A model generated the notes under the pieces. That model had not been told where the DNA came from. It saw nothing but the letters and a program-made list of their open reading frames with translations, and did no database searches. A stretch of 39,348 nucleotides of DNA from assembly GCA_947175635.1 (NCBI GenBank), contig CAMWNM010000015.1:1-39348 (forward strand), in the 5' to 3' direction. Of the stretch, positions 7,318 through 16,491 are shown piece after piece. Source of the DNA: an uncultured Bacteroidales bacterium (lineage in GTDB: Bacteria > Bacteroidota > Bacteroidia > Bacteroidales > P3). Position 1 is the stretch's first letter; the number at the start of each line of letters is the position of its first letter. Made by a program: the position numbers and the translations under genes.

Positions 7318-9009
7318 ATGAAGAGACTCATTGAATGCGTGCCTAACTTCAGCGAAGGCCGCGACATGACCGTAATCAAGCAAATCACCGACGAAGTCGA
7401 AAAAATCGAAGGCGTAACCCTCCTCGACATCGACCCGGGCGCGGCCACCAACCGTACGGTGGTAACCTTTGTGGGCGAACCCGAAGCCGTGGTGGAAGCC
7501 GCTTTCCAGGCCATCAAGAAAGCCGGACAGCTTATCGACATGCGCGTGCATCATGGCGAACACCCCCGTTTCGGTGCCACCGATGTCTGCCCCTTGGTTC
7601 CCGTGGCCGGCATCACGATGGAAGAAACCGTGGAATACGCCCGGGCCTTGGCAAAACGCGTGGGTGAGGAACTGGGCATTCATGTTTACTGTTACGAAAG
7701 TGCCGCTTTCGATCCTCGCCGCCGCAACCTCGCCTACTGTCGCGCCGGTGAATACGAGGGACTGAAGGAAAAAATCAACACCCCCGACGGCAAACCCGAT
7801 TTCGGCCCGGCCGAATTCAACGCCTTTTCCGGTGCCTCCGCCATCGGGGCCCGCGACTTTCTGGTAGCCATCAACTACAACCTCAACACCACCTCTACCC
7901 GCCGTGCCAACGCCATCGCATTCGACGTTCGCGAAAAGGGACGCCCCATGCGCGAAGGAGGAAAAGTTACCGGCAAGCCCATGAAAGATGAAAACGGCAA
8001 CACCATCATGATTCCCGGCACGCTTAAAAGCACCAAAGCCATCGGTTGGTTTATCGAAGAATACGGCATCGCCCAAGTCTCGATGAACATCACCAACATT
8101 TCCGATACGCCGGTGCACGTGGCCTACGAAGAAGTGTTCGCCAAGGCCGCTGACAGAGGCGTAAGGGTTACAGGTGCCGAAATCGTGGGACTGGTTCCCA
8201 AGAAATGCCTGATTGAAGCCGGTAAATACTATCTGGCCAAACAACAGCGTTCCCTGGGTGTGGATGAAGCCGAAATCATCAAAATCGCCGTCAAATCAAT
8301 GGGGCTGGACGATCTGAAGCCCTTCAATCCCGAAGAAAAAGTTATCGAATACGTAATGGCCGCCGGCAACAAGCAGAAAAAGCTGGTGGACATGACCTGC
8401 ACCGGTTTCGCCAACGAAACGGCCAGCGAATCGCCCGCTCCCGGCGGTGGCTCGATATCGGCCTATATGGGTTCTCTTGCCGCCGCTTTGGGCACGATGG
8501 TGGCCAACCTTTCCGGTCACAAGGCCGGTTGGGACGAACGTTGGAAGGAATTCTCCGACTGGGCCGAAAAAGGTCAGGAGCTCAAAGACGAACTGCTGCA
8601 TCTGGTGGATGAAGACACCGCTGCCTTCAACAAGATCATGGATGCTTTCGGGCTTCCCAAGAAAACCGATGAAGAAAAGGCTGCCCGTACCGCCGCCATT
8701 CAGGAGGCTACCAAATACGCCACGGAAGTACCTTTCCGCACAATGAAAACGGCTTTTGAAACCTTCGGGGTAGTAAAGGCGATGGCTGAAACGGGCAATC
8801 CCAATTCGGTATCGGATGCCGGTGTGGGTGCGCTCTGCGCCCGTTCGGCCGTGTTGGGCGCACACCTGAACGTAAAGATCAACGCCGCCGGCCTGAAAGA
8901 CCGCACTTTTGCCGACAAGATTCTGGAAGAAGCCCAAATCATCGCCGAAAAGGCGGTTGCGCTGGAGCAGGAAATCCTGGCCGTCGTGAATCAGAAAATC
9001 GAGGCCTGA
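7318..9009 (+). CDS. ftcD: Glutamate formimidoyltransferase / formimidoyltetrahydrofolate cyclodeaminase
   Basis: 563 residues, the full bifunctional length. It moves the formimino group of N-formimino-L-glutamate (from histidine breakdown) to tetrahydrofolate, then deaminates the product to 5,10-methenyl-THF. The N-terminal transferase starts with IECVPNFSEGRD and has HHGEHPRFGATD with His82 at the known catalytic position. The cyclodeaminase domain begins near residue 350 (KLVDMTCTGFANE) and carries the PAPGGGSISAYMGSLAAALG substrate loop near 370-390. The two halves are joined without frameshift. No other hut gene is present in the window. The gene has its own promoter box, a long folded leader and a strong terminator, so it is probably monocistronic. 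Confidence 0.97.
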   Translation: MKRLIECVPNFSEGRDMTVIKQITDEVEKIEGVTLLDIDPGAATNRTVVTFVGEPEAVVEAAFQAIKKAGQLIDMRVHHGEHPRFGATDVCPLVPVAGITMEETVEYARALAKRVGEELGIHVYCYESAAFDPRRRNLAYCRAGEYEGLKEKINTPDGKPDFGPAEFNAFSGASAIGARDFLVAINYNLNTTSTRRANAIAFDVREKGRPMREGGKVTGKPMKDENGNTIMIPGTLKSTKAIGWFIEEYGIAQVSMNITNISDTPVHVAYEEVFAKAADRGVRVTGAEIVGLVPKKCLIEAGKYYLAKQQRSLGVDEAEIIKIAVKSMGLDDLKPFNPEEKVIEYVMAAGNKQKKLVDMTCTGFANETASESPAPGGGSISAYMGSLAAALGTMVANLSGHKAGWDERWKEFSDWAEKGQELKDELLHLVDEDTAAFNKIMDAFGLPKKTDEEKAARTAAIQEATKYATEVPFRTMKTAFETFGVVKAMAETGNPNSVSDAGVGALCARSAVLGAHLNVKINAAGLKDRTFADKILEEAQIIAEKAVALEQEILAVVNQKIEA

Positions 9010-9034
9010 TCAACTTGTTCTTCCCTATGAAACA

Positions 9035-9064
9035 AAAGAGGCCGTCCTTGTGAACGGCCTCTTT
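9035..9064 (+). terminator. Rho-independent terminator after ftcD
   Basis: An 11-bp perfect stem (AAAGAGGCCGT with ACGGCCTCTTT) around an 8-nt loop, followed by CCTTTTG. It lies 25 bp past the ftcD stop. Confidence 0.85.
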
Positions 9065-9099
9065 CCTTTTGCTTTCACCCTCAAGTATGGGATTTTTCG

Positions 9100-9107
9100 T
9101 ACCTTTG
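9100..9107 (+). promoter_or_regulatory. Promoter -7 box for the large type IX-secreted gene
   Basis: TACCTTTG matches TAnnTTTG and lies about 50 bp before ATG 9156. It supports the later start, because an upstream in-frame start at 9069 would precede the promoter. Confidence 0.5.
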
Positions 9108-9155
9108 GTCTCTGCCGCTTTTCGTATCTACGCTACGGCAACCAAACCTTTTCTT

Positions 9156-12100
9156 ATGAACCGTCTTCGCATCTTAGGGCTCTTTTTATGGCTGCTTCTG
9201 CCTTGGAACGCAAAAAGTGAAACTCCCGGTACAAGCCTCCCGCCGATTTCCCGCACATGGGGATTTGCTTTGGGTACAGCCAACAATGCCTACGATTTTC
9301 TGATTTACGATGCCACGTGCTCGCAGAACGAAAAACCCGCTCTCTTTATCGTGGGAAAGGCCGAAAACAGCCACAACATTCAACTCAAACAAGACGGGAA
9401 CGCTTACTTCCATGCCAAAGACGACTATACCGATGCGTTCCTTGCCTGCATGTCGTTGGAGGGAGATCTTCTTTGGAGTACCTATCTGCCGGCCTTGGAG
9501 GAAGGCTATCACAACGCTTTCGCCTCCGCCGTCGAATACACTTCAGACAGCACCCTTATTGTGGTCGGAAATGCCTATGCGATACTGAAAGATCTGGACA
9601 GCACGCGGAACCGGATTCCCAACTGCCCCGGAAAATTATTCATCCTCGAACTGGACGTGAACGGAAATCTGCTCAACCAGAAGACCCTCGAAACAAAATT
9701 TGAGGCGATAAATCTTTCACCCCCGCTTATCAAAAAAATTGTCGACAAAGCGAACGAACCGACGGGACAGCACCTGCTGGAGGGCTTCGGAGGTGGATTT
9801 TTCACCACGCAAGATTCCGATGAGCCTGCAAAATACGTCTATTCCTACCCGTTTCTATACCTGCTGTCGACCTGGGAAAAAGAAGATCCTTTGAACAGGC
9901 CGTTTCTTTGGAATGCAAACGAATTTCATTTCCACCGGTATCTGTCTTTTTACATGAGTGCGTCCAATTACTGGAACTGTATCGGCAGATGCCTGTTCGA
10001 TGAAGAGGAGGACCCGTTCCTTCATTTCCAGTCCGTACATATGGAAACCGAAGACCTGATCCCGACCAAATCCGATTCCTTTGCAGACACAACGTATCAT
10101 CTGTCAGGACGGGGCATCGACTTGTTCCAACCATCCGGAATTTCCGAGGCGTGGCATTCATCCTCTTCCCATAACGAACATCACGCCTATCCTACGGGGA
10201 CTTATAACCGAACGGGGCTGGCCATCTATCCCGGAACGGTTCAAAACGTACATGCCTACAACGGCATGTTTCTGGTTCAGGGCATCCACTGCCGCGATTA
10301 CGACAACGGATTCTTCCGAAAAGACGGCGCACCCTATGCCTACAGCCACGACACAACCCATCTGATTCCCCGACCCGAACATGGATTCTACCAGAAACGG
10401 GATACTGTGTCAACCGCCGTTCCCTACCTGCTGCTCTATGATTCGGCCGGTTTTTTCGGAACAATAGCCGTCAATGAAAACAACCTGTACGATTACCAAA
10501 ATCCCATCGGTGGCACTTATCTGAATGGGGATTGGTTTTATGAAGACATTTTTCACGTAACCGACAGCGCGCAGATCAAAGACTTGTACCAGCCCTACGA
10601 ACCCGTTGTCTGTTCCCACGGCAATGCTTTCTTCCTTATCGGCAATGCCAAGAATATTGATTTCAATCTGATAGACAATCCAACCATGACAGAAGAAGTG
10701 CACCATCATCTAGGGGTGGTGCTGGCGTTTTCTTCCGGTGGATGTCCTCCTGAAAACACCGCCTTTCAGAATGTACGCTTCCTCTGCCCAGATGATTCGG
10801 TGGAACTGAAACTGTCCTCTGGCTATAAAGATTTTAAATTCCGCTTCGATTCCGCTTTTCTGGCAGACGGCTCCATCGTGCTCAATGCCGACAGCACGCG
10901 TGCCTGGGCCAAGAAAGAGGGCATGTTCACCGCCACTTTGAACGGCGGCTATCTCGGTTGCCCCGATGTCCGGGTGGATACCGTTCGGATTTCCTTCAGC
11001 CCTTATCCCGAACCGGTAAGCGCCATGCCGCACGACACAACCGTGGCTTGCGCGGCGACAGGGACGGTGCTGATGCCGGTGGAGACGCCCGACAGCTCGT
11101 TTTCCTACCGCTGGTTCGACGGGGATTCGGCCGCGCCGAAAACCGTGGCTTTTGCCGGAGACAGCGCTTTCTTCGCCATCGTGGAAACAAGCGGCTACTG
11201 CACCTCTTTCCGGGACTCTTCCTTTATCCGGTTTCTGCCGCCTTATGTAAACTTGGGTGCCGACACCCTCATCTGCCAAACCTATGCCCGCACTCCGTCC
11301 GAGAACGATACCCTGCTTGTGCTGTCGGCCGCACAGGATTATTTTCCGGCCGCCGACTGGCTTTTCCGTTGGCAAATAAATGGAAAAACAGCCGGAAATG
11401 AGAATACGCTCGTGCTTTGCAACAAAGATTTGATGGAAACGGAACACAAACAAAAGCACGCCCTTATCGTGGTACAGGTTTCCTTGAGCGACACCTCCCT
11501 CAACGCCTGCACCGCCTCCGACTCTCTTTCCGTTTTCTGGATCGGCGCCGATACCGCAACCAACCAATTCCTGCCCATTGACACCCTGCTCTGCGCCCAT
11601 CTCGACCTAAGCATCCAATTGCCCGAAGCAGCCGATAACTTTATCTGCAACTGGTTAGACATGGACAGCATCGTTCTGCCCGGCGGCCGCGACACCACAC
11701 GTTTCACCGTTTCCGGCCTGCGGGGTACCGACGGTTTCGGACAAGGCGCCGACGCACGCTCGCCCCGGCTGTTCCAACTCAGCCTCCAACACCGTTACTG
11801 TTCCGACTGGCATCTGTTCGACACCCTCGCCGTGTTTGATATACTCAAGCCCGCTGTAACCCTTCCCACGCACGACACGCTGCTCTGCCGCGGCGTTCCC
11901 GTTGACATCGAGGTATTCGAACCCCATGTGTACAAAGATTTCTACACCTATCTCTGGAGCGACGGCAACGACTCGGCAAGCCGTCAGTTCGCCGATTCGG
12001 GCTACTTCACGCTACTTTTCTCCATCAGGGATTCCCTAAACGTGTGCGGCTACGGACCGGCTTCCGACACGCTCCATATCCTCGCCCCCGATCCGGCGCT

Positions 12101-12668
12101 TACCGACATCGACTTGCCCGGCGACACCGTTTTCTGCTCCAAACTCGCCATTACCCTCAATGCCGCCGTGCCTTATCCTTCCACCCGCTACAGTTGGCAG
12201 GAGGGTAACATCGATGAGCTTATCCCGCCCTCTGCCGGCGATTCGGCCCAGTTCGACACCCCGCCTTTCCTCAAAATCGAAAAAGACGGTGACTATGTCG
12301 TTTTCCTGTTGGATTCGGCAGGCTGCCTCAACGCCCATCAGATAATGGTTGTCGAAGATGAATGTATCCCCCTTGTCGAAATACCCAATGTCTTCACCCC
12401 CAACGGAGATGGGGTAAACGATGTACTCAAGTTCAAGCAGCTTGAAAAATGTTTCGAGGTGGATATCCTGATCGTGAACCGCCAAGGCAATACCGTGTTG
12501 CATAAAAAGGTAAACGACTTAGACGGCTTTTCGTGGAACGGGTGCCTTAACAACGGATCCAAAAAGCTGCCCGACGGCCCTTATTTCTATCTGATTTCCT
12601 ACAAGAACGCCTACGGAAAAAAGAAAGTGCAGAGCGGCAGCATCACCATTCTCGGCTCCAGAGATTAA
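9156..12668 (+). CDS. Large type IX-secreted protein with CHU_C (gliding motility-associated) C-terminal domain
   Basis: 1170 residues. ATG 9156 (MNRLRILGLFLWLLLPW) begins a signal peptide ending near NAKSE. The first ~550 residues look like a bladed/propeller-type domain (IVGKAENSHNI, DAFLACMSLEGDLLWSTYL, TLIVVGNAYA). The next ~500 are Ig/PKD-like modules with repeated DTLLC or DTxxC patterns (ADTLICQTYA, IDTLLCAHLD, HDTLLCRGV, GDTVFCSKL). The last ~95 are a CHU_C domain (VFTPNGDGVNDVLKF, FSWNGCLNNG, LPDGPYFYLISY), a type B sorting signal for the type IX system. I expect a secreted surface or cell-envelope protein; the specific role is unknown. It ends 6 bp before lnt. Confidence 0.88.
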   Translation: MNRLRILGLFLWLLLPWNAKSETPGTSLPPISRTWGFALGTANNAYDFLIYDATCSQNEKPALFIVGKAENSHNIQLKQDGNAYFHAKDDYTDAFLACMSLEGDLLWSTYLPALEEGYHNAFASAVEYTSDSTLIVVGNAYAILKDLDSTRNRIPNCPGKLFILELDVNGNLLNQKTLETKFEAINLSPPLIKKIVDKANEPTGQHLLEGFGGGFFTTQDSDEPAKYVYSYPFLYLLSTWEKEDPLNRPFLWNANEFHFHRYLSFYMSASNYWNCIGRCLFDEEEDPFLHFQSVHMETEDLIPTKSDSFADTTYHLSGRGIDLFQPSGISEAWHSSSSHNEHHAYPTGTYNRTGLAIYPGTVQNVHAYNGMFLVQGIHCRDYDNGFFRKDGAPYAYSHDTTHLIPRPEHGFYQKRDTVSTAVPYLLLYDSAGFFGTIAVNENNLYDYQNPIGGTYLNGDWFYEDIFHVTDSAQIKDLYQPYEPVVCSHGNAFFLIGNAKNIDFNLIDNPTMTEEVHHHLGVVLAFSSGGCPPENTAFQNVRFLCPDDSVELKLSSGYKDFKFRFDSAFLADGSIVLNADSTRAWAKKEGMFTATLNGGYLGCPDVRVDTVRISFSPYPEPVSAMPHDTTVACAATGTVLMPVETPDSSFSYRWFDGDSAAPKTVAFAGDSAFFAIVETSGYCTSFRDSSFIRFLPPYVNLGADTLICQTYARTPSENDTLLVLSAAQDYFPAADWLFRWQINGKTAGNENTLVLCNKDLMETEHKQKHALIVVQVSLSDTSLNACTASDSLSVFWIGADTATNQFLPIDTLLCAHLDLSIQLPEAADNFICNWLDMDSIVLPGGRDTTRFTVSGLRGTDGFGQGADARSPRLFQLSLQHRYCSDWHLFDTLAVFDILKPAVTLPTHDTLLCRGVPVDIEVFEPHVYKDFYTYLWSDGNDSASRQFADSGYFTLLFSIRDSLNVCGYGPASDTLHILAPDPALTDIDLPGDTVFCSKLAITLNAAVPYPSTRYSWQEGNIDELIPPSAGDSAQFDTPPFLKIEKDGDYVVFLLDSAGCLNAHQIMVVEDECIPLVEIPNVFTPNGDGVNDVLKFKQLEKCFEVDILIVNRQGNTVLHKKVNDLDGFSWNGCLNNGSKKLPDGPYFYLISYKNAYGKKKVQSGSITILGSRD

Positions 12669-12674
12669 CCTGTC

Positions 12675-14474
12675 ATGAAAAAAATCCACCTTTGGTTACT
12701 CGCCCTCGCAAGCGGTCTGCTTTTAGCCGCCGCATGGCCGGTAAACGGGTTCACTCCGCTTATTTTCTTTGCGTTGGTGCCGCTGTTCGGAGCCGAAGAT
12801 TTTGTCTTGCGGAAGCAAAAGGAATACGATGCGGCCAAAGCGCAGGGCAAGACCGGTGTCAAACACACCCGTTACCATGTGTTCGGCTATTCCTACCTCT
12901 CTTTTGCGGTATGGAACGCCCTTACCACCTGGTGGATCTGGTTTTCCACACCGGCGGCGGTGTTGGCCATAGGGCTTAACGCGCTTCTGATGGCTTTCAC
13001 CTTTACCTGTTTCCATTACACCTGCCGCCATTTTTTCAAGAAAGGTTCGCGCTGGATCATCCTTTTCGTGTATTGGATCGGCTTTGAATATTTTCACCAC
13101 AACTGGGATGTTTCCTGGCCCTGGCTCACCTTGGGCAATGTTTTCTCCACCCGACCCGAATGGGTGCAGTGGTACGAGATCACGGGCGTTCTGGGAGGCA
13201 GCCTGTGGATTTTAATCTGCAACGCGGCCATTCTACGCTGGATTGGCTTCCGCAAGGCCTTTCTGAATGGATTGACTTCCCAAAAATCGGTTTTCAATGC
13301 TTCGATGCTGGCCGCCGGACTGATATTCCTGCCTTTTCTGGCCTCCGTTATACGCTATTACACCTACCGGCCGCAAGGCAAACCGGTGGAAGTGGTGGTG
13401 GTGCAACCCAACCTCGACCCTTATTCGGACCAATTCGACCTTACGCCCCGGGATGCCGCCCGACGCATGTTGCAACTGGCCCAAAGCCAGGTTTCGGAAC
13501 AGACCCGCTTCATCGTTACCCCCGAAAGCATGCTTCAGGAAAACGTATGGGAAGATGAAATGCCATACTGCACTTCGGTAAGGATGGTGCAACATTTTCT
13601 AAAGACCCGGCCCAATGCGCAGCTGGTGGCAGGCATCTCTTCCTATTCCCGCGTGCCGCCTTCCGATTCGGCCATGCAGGGCGTAAGGAAATTCCGCTAC
13701 ACCGATAACCCTTTCCTGAAATATTACCGCGCCCATAACTCGGTTATCGTCATCAGTGCCGATGCCATGATGCCGATGCCCATCCACCACAAATCAAAAC
13801 TCACCCCGGGGGTGGAGATCATGCCCTTTGCCGGCAAACTGAAATTTGTGGAGAAACTGGCCATCGATTTAGGCGGTACCACCGGTACCTTGGGCATTGA
13901 CCCGGGTCCCACGGTGTTTATCAGCGACAATCCGCTTTGCTGCCGTGTGGAAGGCGGTTCCTACGCCGAACACCGGCGGGCTTTCAAACCCGCCGATACC
14001 TTGCAACGGATAAAGTTTTCGGATATCATCTGCTATGAATCCGTGTTTGGCGATTATGTGGCTTCCTGCGTCAGGGCGGGAGCGGAACTGCTGTTTGTTT
14101 CCACCAACGACGGCTGGTGGGGCAATACACCCGGACATCGGCAACACGCCTCCTACGCGCGTCTGAGAGCGATCGAAAACCGCCGCGACATCGCACGTTC
14201 GGCCAATACGGGCATTTCCTGCTTTATCGATCAAAAGGGCAAGGTATATCAAGCCACACCTTACTGGGAGCCAGCCTGCATCAAACGGCAACTTTCGGCC
14301 AACCGGGCTTTGAGCCCTTATGCCAGATACGGCGATGTTCTGGGAAGATGCGCCCTGCCGCTTTCATTGTTTTTTTTACTGCTTACGCTTGTTTACCGCT
14401 TCTTTCCGCAAGCCTGGCGCAACCGTGTAAAACTTATTCGGGCACCAAGCCCAACACCTGAACGGCGCGATTGA
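12675..14474 (+). CDS. lnt: Apolipoprotein N-acyltransferase
   Basis: 599 residues, inner-membrane enzyme that adds the third acyl chain to lipoproteins. The N-terminal ~230 residues hold several membrane segments (LWLLALASGLLLAAAW, LIFFALVPLF, WIILFVYWIGFEYFHHNW). A nitrilase-type domain follows in the periplasm, with the triad Glu284 (VTPESMLQEN), Lys373 (HHKSKLTPGVE) and Cys453 (IICYESVFGD), plus VSTNDGWWGNTPGHRQH. A final membrane segment (LPLSLFFLLLTLVYRFF) closes the protein. The length exceeds the ~512 of E. coli, mainly through an insertion near residues 45-65 and a longer segment before the catalytic Cys. It sits 6 bp after the large secreted protein gene, and its last 41 nt overlap the convergent glgB. 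Confidence 0.95.
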   Translation: MKKIHLWLLALASGLLLAAAWPVNGFTPLIFFALVPLFGAEDFVLRKQKEYDAAKAQGKTGVKHTRYHVFGYSYLSFAVWNALTTWWIWFSTPAAVLAIGLNALLMAFTFTCFHYTCRHFFKKGSRWIILFVYWIGFEYFHHNWDVSWPWLTLGNVFSTRPEWVQWYEITGVLGGSLWILICNAAILRWIGFRKAFLNGLTSQKSVFNASMLAAGLIFLPFLASVIRYYTYRPQGKPVEVVVVQPNLDPYSDQFDLTPRDAARRMLQLAQSQVSEQTRFIVTPESMLQENVWEDEMPYCTSVRMVQHFLKTRPNAQLVAGISSYSRVPPSDSAMQGVRKFRYTDNPFLKYYRAHNSVIVISADAMMPMPIHHKSKLTPGVEIMPFAGKLKFVEKLAIDLGGTTGTLGIDPGPTVFISDNPLCCRVEGGSYAEHRRAFKPADTLQRIKFSDIICYESVFGDYVASCVRAGAELLFVSTNDGWWGNTPGHRQHASYARLRAIENRRDIARSANTGISCFIDQKGKVYQATPYWEPACIKRQLSANRALSPYARYGDVLGRCALPLSLFFLLLTLVYRFFPQAWRNRVKLIRAPSPTPERRD

Positions 14475-16467
14475 TATTGTAAAGAGAAAGATGCTTCCGG
14501 TGGGTAAAGAAAACCTGCCCGGCCTCCACCCTGCCGAAACCTCCAAAAAGAACATCGTCGCTACATAAGAGCAGGCTGTATTTGCCTTCCTGAAGCACCG
14601 GAATCCTATAATCGGGAATACTTCGATCCACATGCCAGTTGAAAACAAAAAGCGTGGTGTCGTCCACCGCAAACACAACTGTTTTGTTTTCCTCGTCTAT
14701 ATCGAGCAACCGGGCCATGGGACAGGCGCCTATATTCAGCCGGGCGGCCAAACGGATCATCGCCCTGTCGAAAGCATTCAGAAAACGATATTTGAGATCG
14801 GGATTATCCACCAAAGACCATTGGCGACGCGCATACCGATACGAATCTCCGTTTTCAGGGCGGGGAAAATCAATCCACTCGGGATGCCCGAACTCGTTGC
14901 CCATAAAATTGAGATATCCTCCGCCTTCGGCACCGGCAAAAAGCGTGAAACTCCGTATCATCTTATGCAGTGCCAAGCCGCGGTCTACCGTAGCCGAAGC
15001 AGGCGAAAACACCGACATATCGGTGTACATCCTGTCTCCCATCAAACGGAAGGCCAAGGTTTGATCGCCCACCAAAGCCTGGTCGTGGCTTTCGGTATAG
15101 GCAATCTGAGGCACATTCCACAAACGGTCGGTTACCGTACGCCATAGATCGCCCATAATCCAGTCTTCGTCCCGCCTTTCTTTAAGCAGTTTTATCCAAA
15201 AATCGGGGATGCCCATCGAAAGCCGGTAATCGAAACCTATCCCGCCTTCCTGCGTGGCAACGGTGATGCCGGGCATTCCGCTCACTTCCTCGGCGATGCT
15301 CAAACCTGCATCCGGGCATGTTTCCTTTATCAAATCATTGGCCAGACACAAATAAATCAAAGCATCTTCATCCACTTCCCCGCCGAAATAATTAGCGTAG
15401 GTGCCGAAATCATCCACGTAGCCCCGATGGAAATAAATCATGGCCGTTACCCCGTCGAAACGGAAACCGTCGAAATGAAATTCCTCCATCCAGTAACGGA
15501 GGTTAGAGAGCAGAAAACGGCGAACCTCGTTGCGCGAAAAGTTAAACATCCGCGAACCCCAATAGGGATGCGTGCCGGCAGTGCCGCCGTAACTGTAAAG
15601 GTCGTCGCTGCCGTCGATACAGTTCAAGCCTTCGTTGTGGTTCTCCACAAAATGGGCGTGCACCACATCCATCACCACACGAAGGCCCATTCCGTGCGCC
15701 GTCTTGATCAGCATCTTCAAATCATCGGGCGTACCGAAACGCGAGGAGGGCGCGAAGAAATTGGATACATGATAACCGAAACTTCCATAGTAGGGATGCT
15801 CCGCAATCCCCATCAACTGCAAAACGTTATAGCCCCCGGCTTTCACGCGGGGCAGAACGTTCCGCGTAAACTCGGCATAACTGCCCACCGCTTCTTTTTC
15901 CTGCGCCATACCGATATGCGCCTCGTAGATAAAGGGCGTTTGCCGTTTTTGTCCGAAAGCGGGCAAGGAAAGGGATTCTTCGTTCCAGACGAATTCCTGT
16001 TCGGGATGCCACACAAGGGCCGAAAAGTCTTTGGTGTCGGGGGCTTGCCCAGCATAGAAAGTGTAGGCCGGAAGCCGCATCGTCCATTTGCCGTCGCAAC
16101 CCTGCACATAGATCTTATAACGACAGAGATGTTGCAACTTCGGAGCGGAGGCTTCCGGAATCTCTATCTGCCACACCCCGTTCTCTCCCTTTGCCAACGC
16201 ATGGGAGGTTTGATCCCAATCGTTGAAATCTCCTACCAAAAATACATGGCGGGCGTTGGGCAACCATTCCCTGAAAACCCAGATTTTATCCTGCTTCCGA
16301 TAATGAAGACCGAAGTATTCGTGTCCGGAGGCAAAAGCCTTGAGACCGCCCCATTCGGATTCGATCCACTGCCGGGTGCGGCAATAGTCGGAATGACGGG
16401 CTTCGATGCGGTCGGCTACCGGCCACAACCAAGAATCTTTTTCTATGAAAGGAAGCAGCTTCTTCAC
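14434..16467 (-). CDS. glgB: 1,4-alpha-glucan branching enzyme (GH13)
   Basis: 677 residues. It introduces alpha-1,6 branches into glycogen. A CBM48 domain spans about residues 45-135 (VFREWLPNARHVFLVGDFNDW), followed by the GH13 barrel with VMDVVHAHFVENH (266-278), nucleophile Asp338 in DGFRFDGVTAMIY, acid/base Glu393 in SIAEEVSGMPG, and Asp462 in TESHDQALVGD. The look (FGYHVSNFFAPSSRFGTPDDLK) is that of the eukaryote-like GH13_8 branching enzymes common in Bacteroidota. It starts 24 bp after the lepA stop, on the same strand, so it is probably cotranscribed with lepA. No other glycogen gene is in the window. The C terminus overlaps the end of lnt. Confidence 0.95.
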   Translation of the reverse strand: MKKLLPFIEKDSWLWPVADRIEARHSDYCRTRQWIESEWGGLKAFASGHEYFGLHYRKQDKIWVFREWLPNARHVFLVGDFNDWDQTSHALAKGENGVWQIEIPEASAPKLQHLCRYKIYVQGCDGKWTMRLPAYTFYAGQAPDTKDFSALVWHPEQEFVWNEESLSLPAFGQKRQTPFIYEAHIGMAQEKEAVGSYAEFTRNVLPRVKAGGYNVLQLMGIAEHPYYGSFGYHVSNFFAPSSRFGTPDDLKMLIKTAHGMGLRVVMDVVHAHFVENHNEGLNCIDGSDDLYSYGGTAGTHPYWGSRMFNFSRNEVRRFLLSNLRYWMEEFHFDGFRFDGVTAMIYFHRGYVDDFGTYANYFGGEVDEDALIYLCLANDLIKETCPDAGLSIAEEVSGMPGITVATQEGGIGFDYRLSMGIPDFWIKLLKERRDEDWIMGDLWRTVTDRLWNVPQIAYTESHDQALVGDQTLAFRLMGDRMYTDMSVFSPASATVDRGLALHKMIRSFTLFAGAEGGGYLNFMGNEFGHPEWIDFPRPENGDSYRYARRQWSLVDNPDLKYRFLNAFDRAMIRLAARLNIGACPMARLLDIDEENKTVVFAVDDTTLFVFNWHVDRSIPDYRIPVLQEGKYSLLLCSDDVLFGGFGRVEAGQVFFTHRKHLSLYNINRAVQVLGLVPE

Positions 16468-16491
16468 CGGGCCTGAATTTCTGTCCTGTCT

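Noticed and set aside
7312-8244. Minus-strand open frame of about 310 codons opposite ftcD
   Set aside because: Gly/Phe/Val-rich antisense frame without recognisable motif; ftcD on the other strand is certain.
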